Source: a virus
DNA length: 53,373 nt
Direction: 5' to 3' (one strand)
Virus record (IMG/VR): IMGVR_UViG_3300041964_000194
Span: 1 to 53,373 of that record
Both the position numbers and the translations under genes were made by a program. Positions 17,727 to 28,269 of the stretch are shown in pieces; position 1 is the first letter of the stretch, and the number at the start of each line of letters is the position of its first letter. The notes under the pieces were generated by a model. That model searched no databases, was not told the origin of the DNA, and saw nothing but the letters and a program-made list of their open reading frames with translations.

Positions 17727-18089
17727 ATGGTCAAGGTCAATCTGGATACGAAAGCGATCGAGAAGACGGCAACAGACGTCTTTCGGGAAGTTTGCTATTT
17801 GCAGGGACTTGAGTTCGTCAAGGTCATCACGGAGCCCGGAGCATTCGACGGCTTTCCGGACCAAGACATCGTGGACAAGGAGAATCTTCGAGCCAGCCAA
17901 GCGCTGACGTTTCCGCGCCCTGACATTGGCACATTTACTTGGTCGGTTGAATACGGAATTTTTGTGCGGTTCGGTTATCAGACGCGATCGGGCACGGAGG
18001 TGAAAGGTCGCGACTGGGTTGCGCTGGGTCTGGAGCGCTACGACTTCGAAGGCGCGCTGGCGAAGCTGCTGGCGTTCAAGCTGAAGTAG
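17727..18089 (+). CDS. Putative head-tail joining protein (gp10-like)
   Basis: 120 residues, intact. Mixed alpha/beta, with VEYGIFVRFGYQTRSGTEVKGRDWVALG in two beta-like stretches and a helical end. Minor capsid or head-closure proteins of the HK97 gp10 type have this size and the RDW-like end, and occupy this place before the tail-terminator. Similarity is by pattern and synteny. Confidence 0.55.
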   Translation: MVKVNLDTKAIEKTATDVFREVCYLQGLEFVKVITEPGAFDGFPDQDIVDKENLRASQALTFPRPDIGTFTWSVEYGIFVRFGYQTRSGTEVKGRDWVALGLERYDFEGALAKLLAFKLK

Positions 18090-18123
18090 GTAGGAACGAT
18101 CGGGCGACGAATTTGGTTGCTCG
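18090..18123 (+). promoter_or_regulatory. GTAGGAACG leader with hairpin, upstream of tail-terminator gene
   Basis: Motif at 18090-18098; hairpin arms 18101-18108 and 18116-18123 pair at all 8 positions (two G-U) and end directly at ATG 18124. If folded, AGGA is an effective 5 nt from the start. Confidence 0.55.
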
Positions 18124-18555
18124 ATGATTGATGTTTTAGAACTGCGGGAGGCGATCGAAGACGCCCTCGCTGCTCACACTGGAATCTACACATACAGCGA
18201 CGGCTTAATCACTCCTGCCGTCTGGGTTGAGGATGGCGAGAACCTGCTGGAGCGATCGGTCGCTGGTCTGGAGATCGTGATTCAGCCCAGCCTGGACGTG
18301 CCGATCGTTCCAACTTTTGACGGCTATCAGCAAACATTCACGGCTGCGATCATGCTGAAGCAGTGGGACATCGAGAAGACCACGCTGGAAGCCATGCCGC
18401 TGCTGCTGGGAGCGCTGCACAGCCTGCCGCAGCTTCAGGTCGGGCAGCCGCGCCGCATCGTGCGATCGACCAAGCTTGACAACATCGAAACGCTGCGAAT
18501 CCCTGTCTCGCAGTCGTTCCTGACCCAAATCGAATTTGCCGACGACGAACCGTAG
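18124..18555 (+). CDS. Putative tail terminator protein
   Basis: 143 residues, intact. MIDVLELREAIEDALAAHTG followed by a beta-rich core (AGLEIVIQPSLDVP, FTAAIMLKQWD) and a helix-strand end. This is the size and layout of tail-terminator proteins that cap the tail tube and meet the head connector. It sits exactly between the neck gene and the tube gene. Its TAG lies inside the next leader motif. Confidence 0.55.
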   Translation: MIDVLELREAIEDALAAHTGIYTYSDGLITPAVWVEDGENLLERSVAGLEIVIQPSLDVPIVPTFDGYQQTFTAAIMLKQWDIEKTTLEAMPLLLGALHSLPQLQVGQPRRIVRSTKLDNIETLRIPVSQSFLTQIEFADDEP

Positions 18556-18580
18556 GAACGCTCGCTCAGACTTTCTGAGC
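18552..18580 (+). promoter_or_regulatory. GTAGGAACG leader with hairpin, upstream of tail-tube gene
   Basis: Motif 18552-18560; perfect 7-bp stem GCTCAGA/TCTGAGC (18564-18570, 18574-18580) with a 3-nt loop, then 7 nt to ATG 18588. Confidence 0.55.
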
Positions 18581-18587
18581 AAGCTTC

Positions 18588-19288
18588 ATGGCAAATTTTG
18601 TAATTGGTAAGGGCACAAAGGTTCGCATCGCCCTACTTCCACTCGGCGACCAGACCGAACCACTGACCGCAACGCTGACTACGGGCGCATCGCCAACCGT
18701 CAAAGACACCAGCTCGCCTGCAACCATCACCCTATCGGGAGCGATCGGAGATGGGGTCAAGATTCCGGCTGGCAATTATCTGTCGTTCAAGGCTCCCACC
18801 ACTGGCAAGCTCGTGCTGGTCAAGCTGGCTGCCGATGCGTCGAAGGCGCGAGCACTCTCAGCGTAGATGTAATCCCTGAAGAAATCGCCGCCTCGTCTGT
18901 CGCCGCCTTTCCATTGCGCCTCTCAGGTCGCACCAGCGCCAACCTCGATCGCAGTGGCAACCGCACCAGCGCCGTGGACTTCGACAGCGACGGCTACTCA
19001 ACCGGCTTAACCACCTCGATCGAACAAAAGCTCACGCTCAACGGCAACTGGCTCCCGTCCGACGCAGGCTTTGCCACAGCCGAACACGCCTTTGCCGAAC
19101 TGCGCGAAGTCTATGTCTGGTTGGAGCTGCCGCGCATCAGCGACGCATATTCAAAAGGCCGGATCTATCACGGTCCCGCTTCGATCGATTCCCTTCCCTT
19201 GGAAGTGGCAGCAGACGGCATCATTACCGGGAATATCGAGATCACCTTCAACGGTCGTCCTTCCTACACTCCCGACCTCCCTGTCTAA
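18588..19288 (+). CDS. Major tail (tube) protein (frameshifted reading)
   Basis: About 233 residues. The first frame (MANFVIGKGTKVRIALLPLGD ... KLAADASKA) and second frame (VDVIPEEIAASSVAAFPLRL ... FNGRPSYTPDLPV) join near 18860. The beta-rich sequence with AVDFDSDGYSTGLTTS and NIEITFNG is typical of tube subunits. It lies before the chaperone region and tape measure, the canonical place. Its TAA overlaps the next ATG. Confidence 0.7.
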
Positions 19289-19506
19289 TGCAGATCGCCC
19301 TGCTATCGGGTTCTGATGTTTTTGCCGTCTGCTGCTCAGTGGCAGACGGCAAGCTGGCCGTTGGGATTCTGGTTCTGTCCGAGGACTTTGAGCCAGGGAC
19401 GCACCAGCTTTGGCCGGAGGCAGGCGAGCCGATCGCCCTCGTCATTCCCAGCCTGCCTGTCGTGTCTTATGGAGTGGAGCTTGATGTCGTCGTATCTGCC
19501 GTTTGA
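19288..19506 (+). CDS. Small hypothetical protein after tail tube (72 aa)
   Basis: TAATG-coupled start. It is almost entirely beta-like and hydrophobic (MQIALLSGSDVFAVCCSV, LAVGILVLSEDFEPG, VSYGVELDVVVSAV). It overlaps the next reading frame by 23 bp. In this position siphoviruses often have tail-assembly chaperones or tube-associated proteins. Family not recognised. Confidence 0.5.
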   Translation: MQIALLSGSDVFAVCCSVADGKLAVGILVLSEDFEPGTHQLWPEAGEPIALVIPSLPVVSYGVELDVVVSAV

Positions 19507-20244
19507 AGTTGCAAGCGAGCATCCTCCGCTCCAATTGGGAAGCATCAGCATTCCGCGACTGGGCTGCCTGACAGTGGCCGAATCGATCGCCCTAGACCAA
19601 CTGCTGCCCGACGCCCTCGACCTCGTGAATATGGCGTCGGGCAGCTTCAGCCAGTTCGGTCGAAGCTCACTTGCAAACCCTGCTGGCGGCGCTGCTGCTG
19701 ATTTCACGAAACAGCCCGAACTGGACGCTGGAATCAGTGAAGGGCACTGCCGATCGAGCAGCAGGCCGCAGCCAGCAAGTTCTTCTTGCAAGAGCGCCAG
19801 CGCTGGAATGATGCACCAGCCGACGCAGAGCCGACACCAGCAGGCAAAAAAGTGGAGGTTGATTGGGCGCGCATCATCTGGCGTTTGCAGGCTAACTATC
19901 CAGGCAACCGACGCTTTGACGACTCCAACTTTGGCAACTGCCCGCTGCTGCTCGTCGAATCGGCGCTGGAAGCGATCGCAGATCGGGAGCTGCAACACTA
20001 CAGCGCGCTGGCACTGCCGATCGCCCTAATTGGAGCGCACTGGCAGGCATCAAAGGGAGCGAAAGATCCCAGCACGGAAACCTTCAACCCATACGGGCGA
20101 CAGCTCAGAAAGCAGGCTGCCAAGGCGCAAATCAGCCCTACAGCCGCACGAACTTTCCTGCAATTGAGCAAAGACCGGAAGCTGCCGCCGTGGGTAGTGA
20201 CGGTCGTCAATATCGAGCAAATTCGGATCGCTGCCGAAGATTGA
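19484..20244 (+). CDS. Putative tail assembly chaperone (frameshifted reading)
   Basis: About 253 residues from ATG 19484 (MSSYLPFEVASEHPPLQLGSI) to TGA. At least two shifts: near 19640, where VEVHLQTLLAALLLISRNSP resumes, and near 19760, where LPIEQQAAASKFFLQERQRWN resumes. The intact C-terminal half (VDWARIIWRLQANYPG ... VVNIEQIRIAAED) is helical. Siphovirus chaperone genes (gpG/gpGT) lie here and use a programmed frameshift, but these shifts show no obvious slippery site, so I treat them as indels. Confidence 0.55.
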
Positions 20245-20259
20245 AGCTGGTGCAGTCCG

Positions 20260-20671
20260 CTACTTCGCGGATAGGTTTCGAGCCTTGCCAGCATTGCGCT
20301 TAGTGCGTTCTCTCAGCGCAGAAATTGGGTTCACTCCCCAATCCCCATCAGGGTTCGGCTGATAGGCGCGCGCTCGCAAATCACCATCACGTCGATCTGT
20401 TTTGTGCGGAGAGGCGATCGCCCAAAGCCTTTGCTGGAGGCGAGCTTGTACTTGACCTGCAACTGACACCCGGCTGGCTGAAGGACTGATGCGCTGAGAC
20501 GTCTCGATCTCGAATCCAGCGAGCAGTTTATGCCCGTAAGCCTCTCCAGCCACACGGCTGGGTCAGCGTGCCTCGATCGCCAGGTCAACTGCGTCAAGCT
20601 CGCCATCGCTGCCCAGTCCTGCGCTTTCCAGGCTTCTAGAAATTTGGTGAGTGCATCGGTGATCTGCCATC
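20260..20671 (-). CDS. Minus-strand cargo gene inside tail cassette (frameshifted reading)
   Basis: Reads against the late operon. Reconstructed from the minus strand: MQITDALTKFLEAWKAQDW, ASLTQLTWRSRHADP, VWLERLTG, KLLAGFEIETSQRISPS, LQVKYKLASSKGFGRSP, QIDVMVICERAPISR and a basic end (RERTKRNAGKARN). ATG 20671 needs one extra base removed. Coherent protein-like sequence over three frames shows a gene of about 137 residues (a SnoaL-like fold is conceivable). It lies between the chaperone and tape-measure genes, where an inserted moron is likely. Function unknown. Confidence 0.5.
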
Positions 20672-20687
20672 TCTTGATTCTGCCCAG

Positions 20688-20696
20688 TAGGAACGC
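20688..20696 (+). promoter_or_regulatory. GTAGGAACG motif upstream of tape measure
   Basis: Precedes ATG 20722 by 25 nt. A second GAGG lies 7 nt before that ATG. Only a 3-bp CCG/CGG stem is possible between them. Confidence 0.4.
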
Positions 20697-20721
20697 TAGC
20701 CGCAACGGGACGAGGTTTGGG

Positions 20722-23700
20722 ATGACAGCAGGCGGCAGCGTAACAGTATCAGTACGTTTGGGACTCGAACGCCTTCGGCAGGATACCGAAGAAGCGACGA
20801 GGCAAATCGATCGACCATGCAGGCGGCAGAGAAACCCGTCGCAATCACGTTCGAGAATGCCGGAATCGCGAAGCTGGCTCAAGACGTTCTCAAGGCGAAG
20901 GCAGGGTTGGCAGATACGGGCAGCGCTGTCTTTCTGCAAAAAGAAGCAGCCCTGCTCCAGGAGTCGTTGCGCTTTAAGCAGCAGCTCGCGGACATCAAGA
21001 ACGCCTATGTCGAGCCGGAGGACATCAAGAATGCAGAGCGCCTCGCGGCTGAGCTAAATGACCTCAACAAACAGCAAATCGATCGCGACTTCAAAGCGCC
21101 AGAGCTGACCGCGCCCAAAGGTCTAGCAGGCCAAGCAGCAAATTTCCAGGAGGCTGTTGATAAGGCCAGCCTTTACACTCAAGCCCTCAGTCAGGTTTCA
21201 GACCAGCTCCTGAGAACGGGCGATCGCATTAACGATTTTACGAAGCAGGCCGCTGCCGCCGCGATCGCCTTCGACGACGCCAGAGCGAAGGTTGCCACGT
21301 TGTCAGACGACGCTGACGGCATGGCTTCCCGCATGAAAGATTTATCAGCCGAGCTGGACTACCAGGCGAACTCAACCGACCTGCTCAATGCCAGCTATGA
21401 CGTCTCTCGTCTGGATTTGAAGACAGTGCGGACGTCACAGAAATCCTGCGGGTTTCGGCATTAGGGGCGCAAGGCGGTTTCTCAGATGTCGGGACCGTCG
21501 CCGACGCCACGACCACAATCCTGAACAGCTACAAAATGTCGGCGCAAGATGCCGCCAAAGTGGTCGATGTTCTCGCCCAGACTCAGGACGCGGGCAAAAT
21601 CACGATCGACCAGTACGCCCAAGGCATCGGTCGCGCTGCCTCAATCGCGGCCACTGCGGGCGTCACATTTGAGGAGTTTAGTGCGGCGATCGCCACGGCC
21701 ACGGCCAAGGGCGTGCCCGCAGAATCGGCCATCAGCGGCACTCGGCAGGCGATCGTCAACTGCTCAAGCCAACAGCAGATGCCCAGGCATTGCTGGAGAA
21801 ATACGGCATCAACAATGCGACCGCAGCCCTCAAGAGCGAAGGCTTGATCGGCGTCCTGGAGCGGCTCAAAGCGGCAGGAACGACCAGCGACGAACTGTCC
21901 AAGATCTTCAGCGACGTGGATGCGCTGGCGACAGTCTCTACCTTGGCAGGCGAAAACCTGGAGGACTTTAAAGAGAATCTGGACGGCATCAACAACTCCG
22001 CAGGCAAGGCTGCTGCCTCCGCCGAGCAGGTTGCGAACAGCTTCAGCGGGCAGATGACGGCGGCAGCGAACCAGGCGAACGAAGCGTTGGTAAGCATGGG
22101 AAATGGCGTCACAAAAGCCCTGATGCCACTGCTGCAAGCCCTAGTTTTCCTGGTCGAAAACTTCAACAAACTGCCGGAGCCCGTCAAGGAAACGGTCGGC
22201 GTGGCGATCGCGCTTACAGGCGGATTGCTCACGCTCGCAGGCGCAGTCGCCGCCGTTGCCGCCGTTACTCCGACCGTTCTGGCAGGCTTGACCGCGCTCG
22301 GCATCGGCGGCGCTGGCGGCGCGGCGGCGGCAGGTATCGGCGGCATAGCAGCCGCCATAGTTCCGCTGCTACCGCTGCTGGTTGCCCTAGCTGGCGCAGT
22401 CGCTGCCGTGAACTTCCTGCGGATGGTCGATTCGACCGAAGAGATCGAGTCGGCCATGCAATCGTTGGGAGCTTCGGCAGACAACGCGATCGGAGCGGCG
22501 CAGCGGACCAAGACAGCGATCGACCAGCTCACCGCAGCACGAACGGCTGGGCGCGCCCTGACAAAGCAAGAAATCGAAGGCGCTAGAGACCTGGCGGACG
22601 CTAACGCAAAGCGGCTGGAGCAGCTTCAGCAGGATTTGCAGCTCGCCCAGGCGCTGCCTGCGGTTGATGACGCCCAGCGCAATGCGAAGGCGGCGCTGGT
22701 CGCCCAGACAGAGGCGGCGATCGGAGTCCTGACCCGACAGAATGCGGGACTGAAGGAACTGGTCGGCGAGTCGGGCAATGCGGCCAGCGCCACTACTGAA
22801 GCGGCAGATGCCGCCGAGAATGCTGCCACAGCCTACCAGAAGCTAGGCGATCGCTATCAGCAAAGTGGCTCCCAGCTTGAGGCTGCCAATAAACTGCGGC
22901 AGGCCGAAACCGCTGAATCTGTGGCGGCAGGATTACTGACGAGGAACAAGGCCGGAAACGAAATCTGGAGGACGAGCAGCGATATTTGAGCGATCGCCTC
23001 GCCCTCAATCAACAGAAACTGGCCGAACTTCGAGAACTTCGATCGACCGACCCTGAAGAGCAGAAGAAAATTCAAGACGAGATTCTGCAAGTTGAATCTG
23101 AGGTCGCCGATGCGCGGTTGAGCGTGGCGCAAAACCTTGCTAGCCAGCGAGTAGAAGCCGAGAAACGGGCGACAGATGCAATCAAGAAAGAAATCGATAG
23201 CGTTAATCTGAATGCCCAACGGCAGACGACCGGAGTCCGGCAGCAGCAGGCGTCCGGCGGCATCTCGAAAGAAGATGCGGCGGCGGACATCGCCCAAATT
23301 GAAGCCAGCGCCACGGCTCAATCGATCGCCCTCATCCAGCAGCGGCTCGCAGTCGTTCGGCAGGGAAGTGAGGAGGAGCGCGACCTAACCCAGCAATTGG
23401 CCGACCTCCAAGAGCAGGCGGCCAACCAAGAAATCTCCAGACAGGAAGCGGTCAAACAGGCGCAGGAGGCTGCTGCCAAAGAACGGCTGGAGGGAATCGA
23501 GCGTGCCAACAAAGCCGCAGAAGCTGCGATCGAGCAGTCGCAAAACGGCGAGGTCACGGCAGTCCGGCAGCTACAGGCGCAACGAATCATCAGCGCCGAA
23601 GAAGCCGAAGACCGCATCGCCGTCATTCAACAGCGAGGCCTTGACCAGCAGCTCGCCCAGACGCAGCGCCAGATTGACCAGGTAACGCAGTTGCGGGCTG

Positions 23701-24962
23701 ACCAACTGCTGAGTGAGAAGATGCCGCCGATCGCCTGCTGGAGCTGAACGGGCAGCTTGGCACGCTGAACCAGCAGCGGATTGAGGCGGAGATTGCCGCT
23801 CAAGAACGGCTGCGGCAGGTGCAGATCGAAGCCCTGAATCAGGAGCTAGCAGCGGCGCAGAATCTAGCCGAAGTGCAGCAGGGATTGAACCAGATCCAGT
23901 TCAATTCACTCAGCAGTCAAAACAACCTGCTATCCGCTCAGAGCGGCTTGGTTCAAGCTCAGTCTGCTCTAGTGCAGCAGCGCCTGGGCTATGCGCTGGA
24001 AGAAGCCGAAGCCGCAGGAAATACCGCTCAGGCGGAAAGCCTCAGACGGCGAATTATCAACGAGCAAATCGCCACCCAGGAAGAGCAATTCGCGATCGCC
24101 CAAGACCAGCTTGACCTGAAGCGAGAGCAGGTGGAGCTGGAGGCGATCCAGCGGCAAATTCAAGCCGAAATCGCAATCACAGAGGCGGAGGTGGCAATCG
24201 CCACGGCGCAAATCAACGGCGAGAATCAGCAGGTCATCGCTGGCCTGGAAAGGATTCTGGGACTGCGCCGACAGCAACAGCAGGCGATCGACGACCAGGC
24301 ACGGTCCCAGCAGCGCGTGTTGGATTTAGAGCAGGAGACGCTGAACGTTGAGCAGCAGCGCGATCGCGAGCGACTGACACGGCAGCGGACGCTGGAAGCC
24401 CGCGACAACAATGCAGCCGGAGAAACGGGCAGCAGTGACACTGGCGACACTGATAGCAGCAGCACTGGCGGCGCTGGTAGCAGCGGCAGATCTACGATGC
24501 AGCCGGCAGGCGAACCGAACTGGCGGCGCTGGTAGCAGCAGCACTGGCGGCGCTGGCCTTACCGCTTATGGAAACCTCGCCGTTGGGCAGCTCGATCGCG
24601 CCTCAGAACTGCGGTCGGGCGGCGTATCCGACACGCTGGGACGGCTGCAAAACAGCGGCAACAATCCCTACTCCGAGGCAATTCTGGCGGCATCAGGGCG
24701 AACCGATGTCCTGAAGCTGCAAGACCTGGCGCGCAGTGGCTTCCAAGGCAATCTGCAAGCCGGACGGATTGCAGCGGCTCGCGATCGCGGCGAAATCGGC
24801 GGCGGCCAGGTTGAGCAACTAGTCGATCGCCTGTCGCAGGAAATTGGCAAGCTCGCCTTCAGCGGCAACACGTTCAACATTTCGGCAGCCGATGCAGTGG
24901 AAGGCGTTCAGCAGGTATCGGCTGACTTTATGCGGGCAAGAGTATCTGGAGCCGGACTATGA
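20722..24962 (+). CDS. Tail tape measure protein (frameshifted reading)
   Basis: About 1,413 residues over seven frame segments, with shifts near 20810, 21425, 21760, 22955, 23725 and 24510. The protein spans the tail lumen, sets tail length and helps DNA entry. The TP901-like core is visible (DVGTVADATTTILNSYKMSA, GIGRAASIAATAGVTFEEF, AKGVPAESAISGTRQAI). A hydrophobic block follows (PVKETVGVAIALTGGLLTL, then an Ala/Gly-rich stretch), then a very long Gln/Glu/Ala coiled coil (22500-24390) and a Gly/Ser-rich hinge. The product would correspond to a tail of roughly 200 nm by the usual length rule. Confidence 0.85.
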
Positions 24963-25415
24963 GCAAGGGAATCACACTGGTCGGCGGCGGCATCACGCTG
25001 CCTTAAAACTTTTTTCGGGTTCGACCTTTCCGCGAGAGCAAATCACGCCAGCGATCGGCGTAGGCTTTTCTGCCTACGGCACGCCCAACACGGACGGCAC
25101 TAGCTACGAACCGAAGCACATTTGGAACTTCGTGGCGATCGTTTCGCCTGCCGACGCTGAGCTGCTGGACGTGCTGGAGACAATCGGCAGAACGGAGAAT
25201 ATCTTGATCTACGACTACACTCGGCGAGTGTGGGATACAGCAGCGCGATCGCGGGCGCTTGCACCAGGCGCGAGTGAGGTGACCAAGGCAGCCAAACCGG
25301 ATATTACGCGCAGTTTTATGGCCGAGTCACCCAACCGATCAAACCTGAAGAAGACGGCGCTTACCTCCTTTGTGCGGTGCAACTGACCGAGACCGATCGA
25401 GTGCTACCAGCGTAG
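24959..25415 (+). CDS. Distal tail component (frameshifted reading)
   Basis: ATGA overlap with the tape measure. One T is missing near 25004 (MSKGITLVGGGITLP continues as LKLFSGSTFPREQ) and another near 25316 (ITRSF continues as YGRVTQPIKPEEDG). About 152 residues ending VQLTETDRVLPA. Segments such as IWNFVAIVSPADAELLDVLE and ENILIYDYTRRVWD suggest a compact beta-rich baseplate protein. The position after the tape measure fits a distal-tail hub component. Confidence 0.6.
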
Positions 25416-25444
25416 GAACGCTACGGCAGTCTCCCTCCCTGCCG
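25412..25444 (+). promoter_or_regulatory. GTAGGAACG leader with hairpin, upstream of tail hub gene
   Basis: Motif 25412-25420; perfect 6-bp stem CGGCAG/CTGCCG (25424-25429, 25439-25444), then one base and ATG 25446. Effective AGGA-to-ATG spacing is 7 nt when folded. The TAG of the previous gene is part of the motif. Confidence 0.55.
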
Positions 25445-25445
25445 A

Positions 25446-27277
25446 ATGGTCGTCGATCGCCGCTCTCGCCGCTTCAAAATCATCATTGTTCAGCCTGGAG
25501 AAACCGAGTCCACTGGGCTGGATGTGAGTGCGATCGTTGCCTCTTTTGAAGGCGGCAACAATGCGATCGGCCAGTCTGGGATTTGCTCTTTTACAGGCGA
25601 CCTGACGCTCAACGCCTATTCGCTGGGAAGTGGCATCAATACCAATCCCCGCAGCGATCGCAAGCGCTGGGCGCGAGGCAATCGCGTCATCATCTATCTG
25701 GCCGACAGCAGCGGCACTCTGCTTAAATACAAAACCTTACACATTCTCAAAGCACCGTTAGCGCCAACGCCACAGACGCGCCCAACGCTGCAAATCTCAA
25801 CCGGAGACAAGCTCAGCCTGCTGTCGTTCCGGCAGCCACCCGGAGACGAGAGCGGAGTCGAACCGGGAACCAGCAAGACTCGTTTGCAAGTGGTGAACGC
25901 CCTGCTCGCAGCAGCCGGAGCGGGCATGGTGTTCGGGTCGATTCCCGGCAACGTGCCCTGGCCGTTGCAGAAGCTCTGCAACGAATCATTCATCCAGGAA
26001 GCAGGGCAGATTGCCTTCGCAGCAGGGCGATATCTGTGGGTCGATCGAGCTGGAACGGTTCGCGCCAGCGCCCTGCCGCTCGACAACTCTGGCTCAGCGA
26101 TCGCACGCTCATCATTGGGCAGGATGAGCTGATTTATGAGCCGATCGAAGTCGCGGAAACGCCTGCCGAGGTCGTTCGCTGCATCGGCAGCGAGTATCTG
26201 ACCAGCTTTACCTCTGACTACACCAGGAGCGAAAACGAGTCCTGGGGACCAGCGGCGATCGTCAGTCCCAACGCAGGCGGAAAGACAATTCTGCTGCAAG
26301 AGACGATCGAGGAAACCTGGTCCGGCTCGGTGCGGAGCGTGCGGACTCATCGAGTCGAGCCGCGCGGCATCTTGTTCCTGAAGTGCAGAGCAACCGCACG
26401 ACGCTGGTTCCCAGCCTCAGCCAGGAAGAAAATTTTATTTACGAACCCAGCATCGAAGGCAAGCTGCTGAGAATTGAACGGTCAGCTCGCAGGCCATACG
26501 GCGTCGTGCTGCGCGAATACATGGCAACCCAGTCGCCGCTGGAGCAGGCGTTCAACCGCAGCAATATCATTCCGGCTGAGCGGACGACGACAACCTACAG
26601 CTACGAGAAAGGGCAGACCAGCGATATCTCCACGACCACAGCCGAGCCGCAGGGAGCGATTCTGCCGACTGAGGACTGGACGTATGGAAACCCAACATTT
26701 TTAGTTACTGCCAGCGCAGAGAAGCAGTCCTGGGAGGAGCTGTATCCGAGCGAGTGGCAATACAAAAAGCTGACTTATGCCGCCGCAGCGCGAGAGTATC
26801 CCGAAGTCATTGAGGCGATGCCACCCGAGTCGCCGACTCAGCCAAGCTGGGCGTCCTGCTGGTTGGCAAGCAAACAGTCACCTCCAACTCCGGCCAAGCC
26901 CAGCCACCCGCGCCCGATCGCCGCAAGCCGAAGGTCACGGTAAAGGAAAGCCCGATCGAAGGCGAGGCGAAGTTTAAGAGCTACGCAGGCTCGGAGTTTC
27001 AGGAGCGCGAGCGGGTTTACGACGTGCCCTATGCCACCCAACAGGAACTGGACTTGGCCGCTCAACGGCTGGGCAAGCTGCTGATCGGGCGCAACCAGGG
27101 GCAGCAGATTGGCTTCGCCCTGGACGACTACTGGCTTAGCGATCCGCCGCCGTTACAGACGATCGCAGTGACGGAGCCGGATGGCTCGAAGCAGAAATAT
27201 CTGCTCGACACCTCACGATCTCACTGGATGCGCGGACTGCCACTTGGGAGCAAACGGCATCTGGCTCGGCAGCTTGA
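25446..27277 (+). CDS. Tail hub / tail-associated protein (frameshifted reading)
   Basis: About 610 residues joined across shifts near 26100, 26375, 26880 and 27210. The N-terminal domain (RRFKIIIVQPGETESTGLDV, GICSFTGDLTLNAYSL) and phrases such as GKLLRIERSARRPYGVVLRE and YPSEWQYKKLTYAAAAREYP recall virion hub proteins with gp27-like barrel repeats. The end reads LTISLDARTATWEQTASGSA. It follows the distal-tail gene and precedes a lectin-like gene, so a baseplate hub role is likely. Confidence 0.6.
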
Positions 27278-27288
27278 AAACCAGCGTC

Positions 27289-28258
27289 ATGAGTTCCACT
27301 GGTGAGACGGTCGAAGTGCTGGATCTGCCTTACCGTCAAGAGTTCAGCATGACCAGTCGATCGGATGGACGCGCAGAAATTCTCCTGTCGCCTTATTCGC
27401 TCGTTCCTCAGACGCACGAACTGCTCAGCCGCTCAGATGGGCGCGCAGAATTCTCGACGCTGGAGATGACTGGCGGAGATGACGGCAGAGGAACCTTCAC
27501 GATCATCCCAACACTGGCTAGCAATCGTGACGGCAGATCAACCTTCACAGCCGTGGTCAAATCCACGCTGACCAATAATGTCGCGGCGGCTTGGAACTTC
27601 AACGGCAACTTTACCGATGCCGTCGGCAGCAACAACCTGTCGATCGTCAAAACCTTCTCGGAGCTGGGAATGTTTCTTTTGTCAGCGGGAAGGTTGAGCA
27701 GGCCGCCTGCTGGACCGCATTGCCTATCTGAGCTGCCCTAGCCACTCAGCGCTGGGGCTGAGCAGTGCCAACAATTTCACGATCGCCTGCATTGCTTCAT
27801 ACACAGAAGCCAACCCTAATCTCAATCTTGCAGGTAAGTGGAGCGACGATTTCACCTCGATCTATTACGACAGCTTCCCCGAATATGCGCTGCGCCTCTA
27901 TACCAATTCCGGTGGCACAGGTTTCAGGTTCAGGCCGGATTCAATGCGGCTGCTGTCAGCGGCGGCATCGTAGCAGGCGTTTATCTGGTCGTCGGCTGGC
28001 AAGACGCCTTCAACCTCGCAGCTCGGCGTCTGGGTGCGCAGCTTCGACACCGGAACCGTCTGGTCTGCCACGACCACATATAGCGGCACTCGCAACTCAG
28101 AAGCCATCAGCAACTTCAGGGTTGGAGAGCAAAACACTACTGGCTCGCCTCCTGATATCTGGATTGACGGACTGGCGATCTGGCGGCGAGCGCTGACTAA
28201 CGGCGAGCGCAACGACTTGTACAACAACGGTTTGGGGCGCGAATACCCCTATCTATAG
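27289..28258 (+). CDS. Tail protein with DGR-motif repeats and concanavalin-like domain (frameshifted reading)
   Basis: About 323 residues, several shifts between 27660 and 28020. The N-terminal part has four imperfect 18-30-residue repeats centred on SDGRAE, SDGRAE, DDGRGTF and RDGRSTF. The C-terminal part is a LamG/concanavalin-like lectin domain: VAAAWNFNGNFTDAVGSNN, FTIACIASYTEANPN, VYLVVGW, QLGVWVRSFDTGT, WIDGLAIWRRALTNGERNDL and YNNGLGREYP. Such domains bind surface sugars, so receptor or biofilm binding is likely. A good AGGAG follows for the next gene. Confidence 0.65.
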
Positions 28259-28269
28259 GAGATCAAAAA

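Noticed and set aside
19336-19998. A 220-codon minus-strand frame and a 237-codon plus frame across the chaperone region.
   Set aside because: Both are shadows of the frameshifted chaperone gene; the residues do not resemble a folded protein, and the reconstructed frame does.
19484-20244. The frame changes in the chaperone gene as the classical programmed gpG/gpGT frameshift.
   Set aside because: No X-XXY-YYZ slippery sequence lies at the required points, and two or more shifts are needed, as in many neighbouring genes.
27340-27570. The repeated 'DGR' residues as a diversity-generating retroelement.
   Set aside because: This is only an amino-acid motif; no reverse transcriptase, template repeat or adenine-biased variable repeat is present anywhere in the window.
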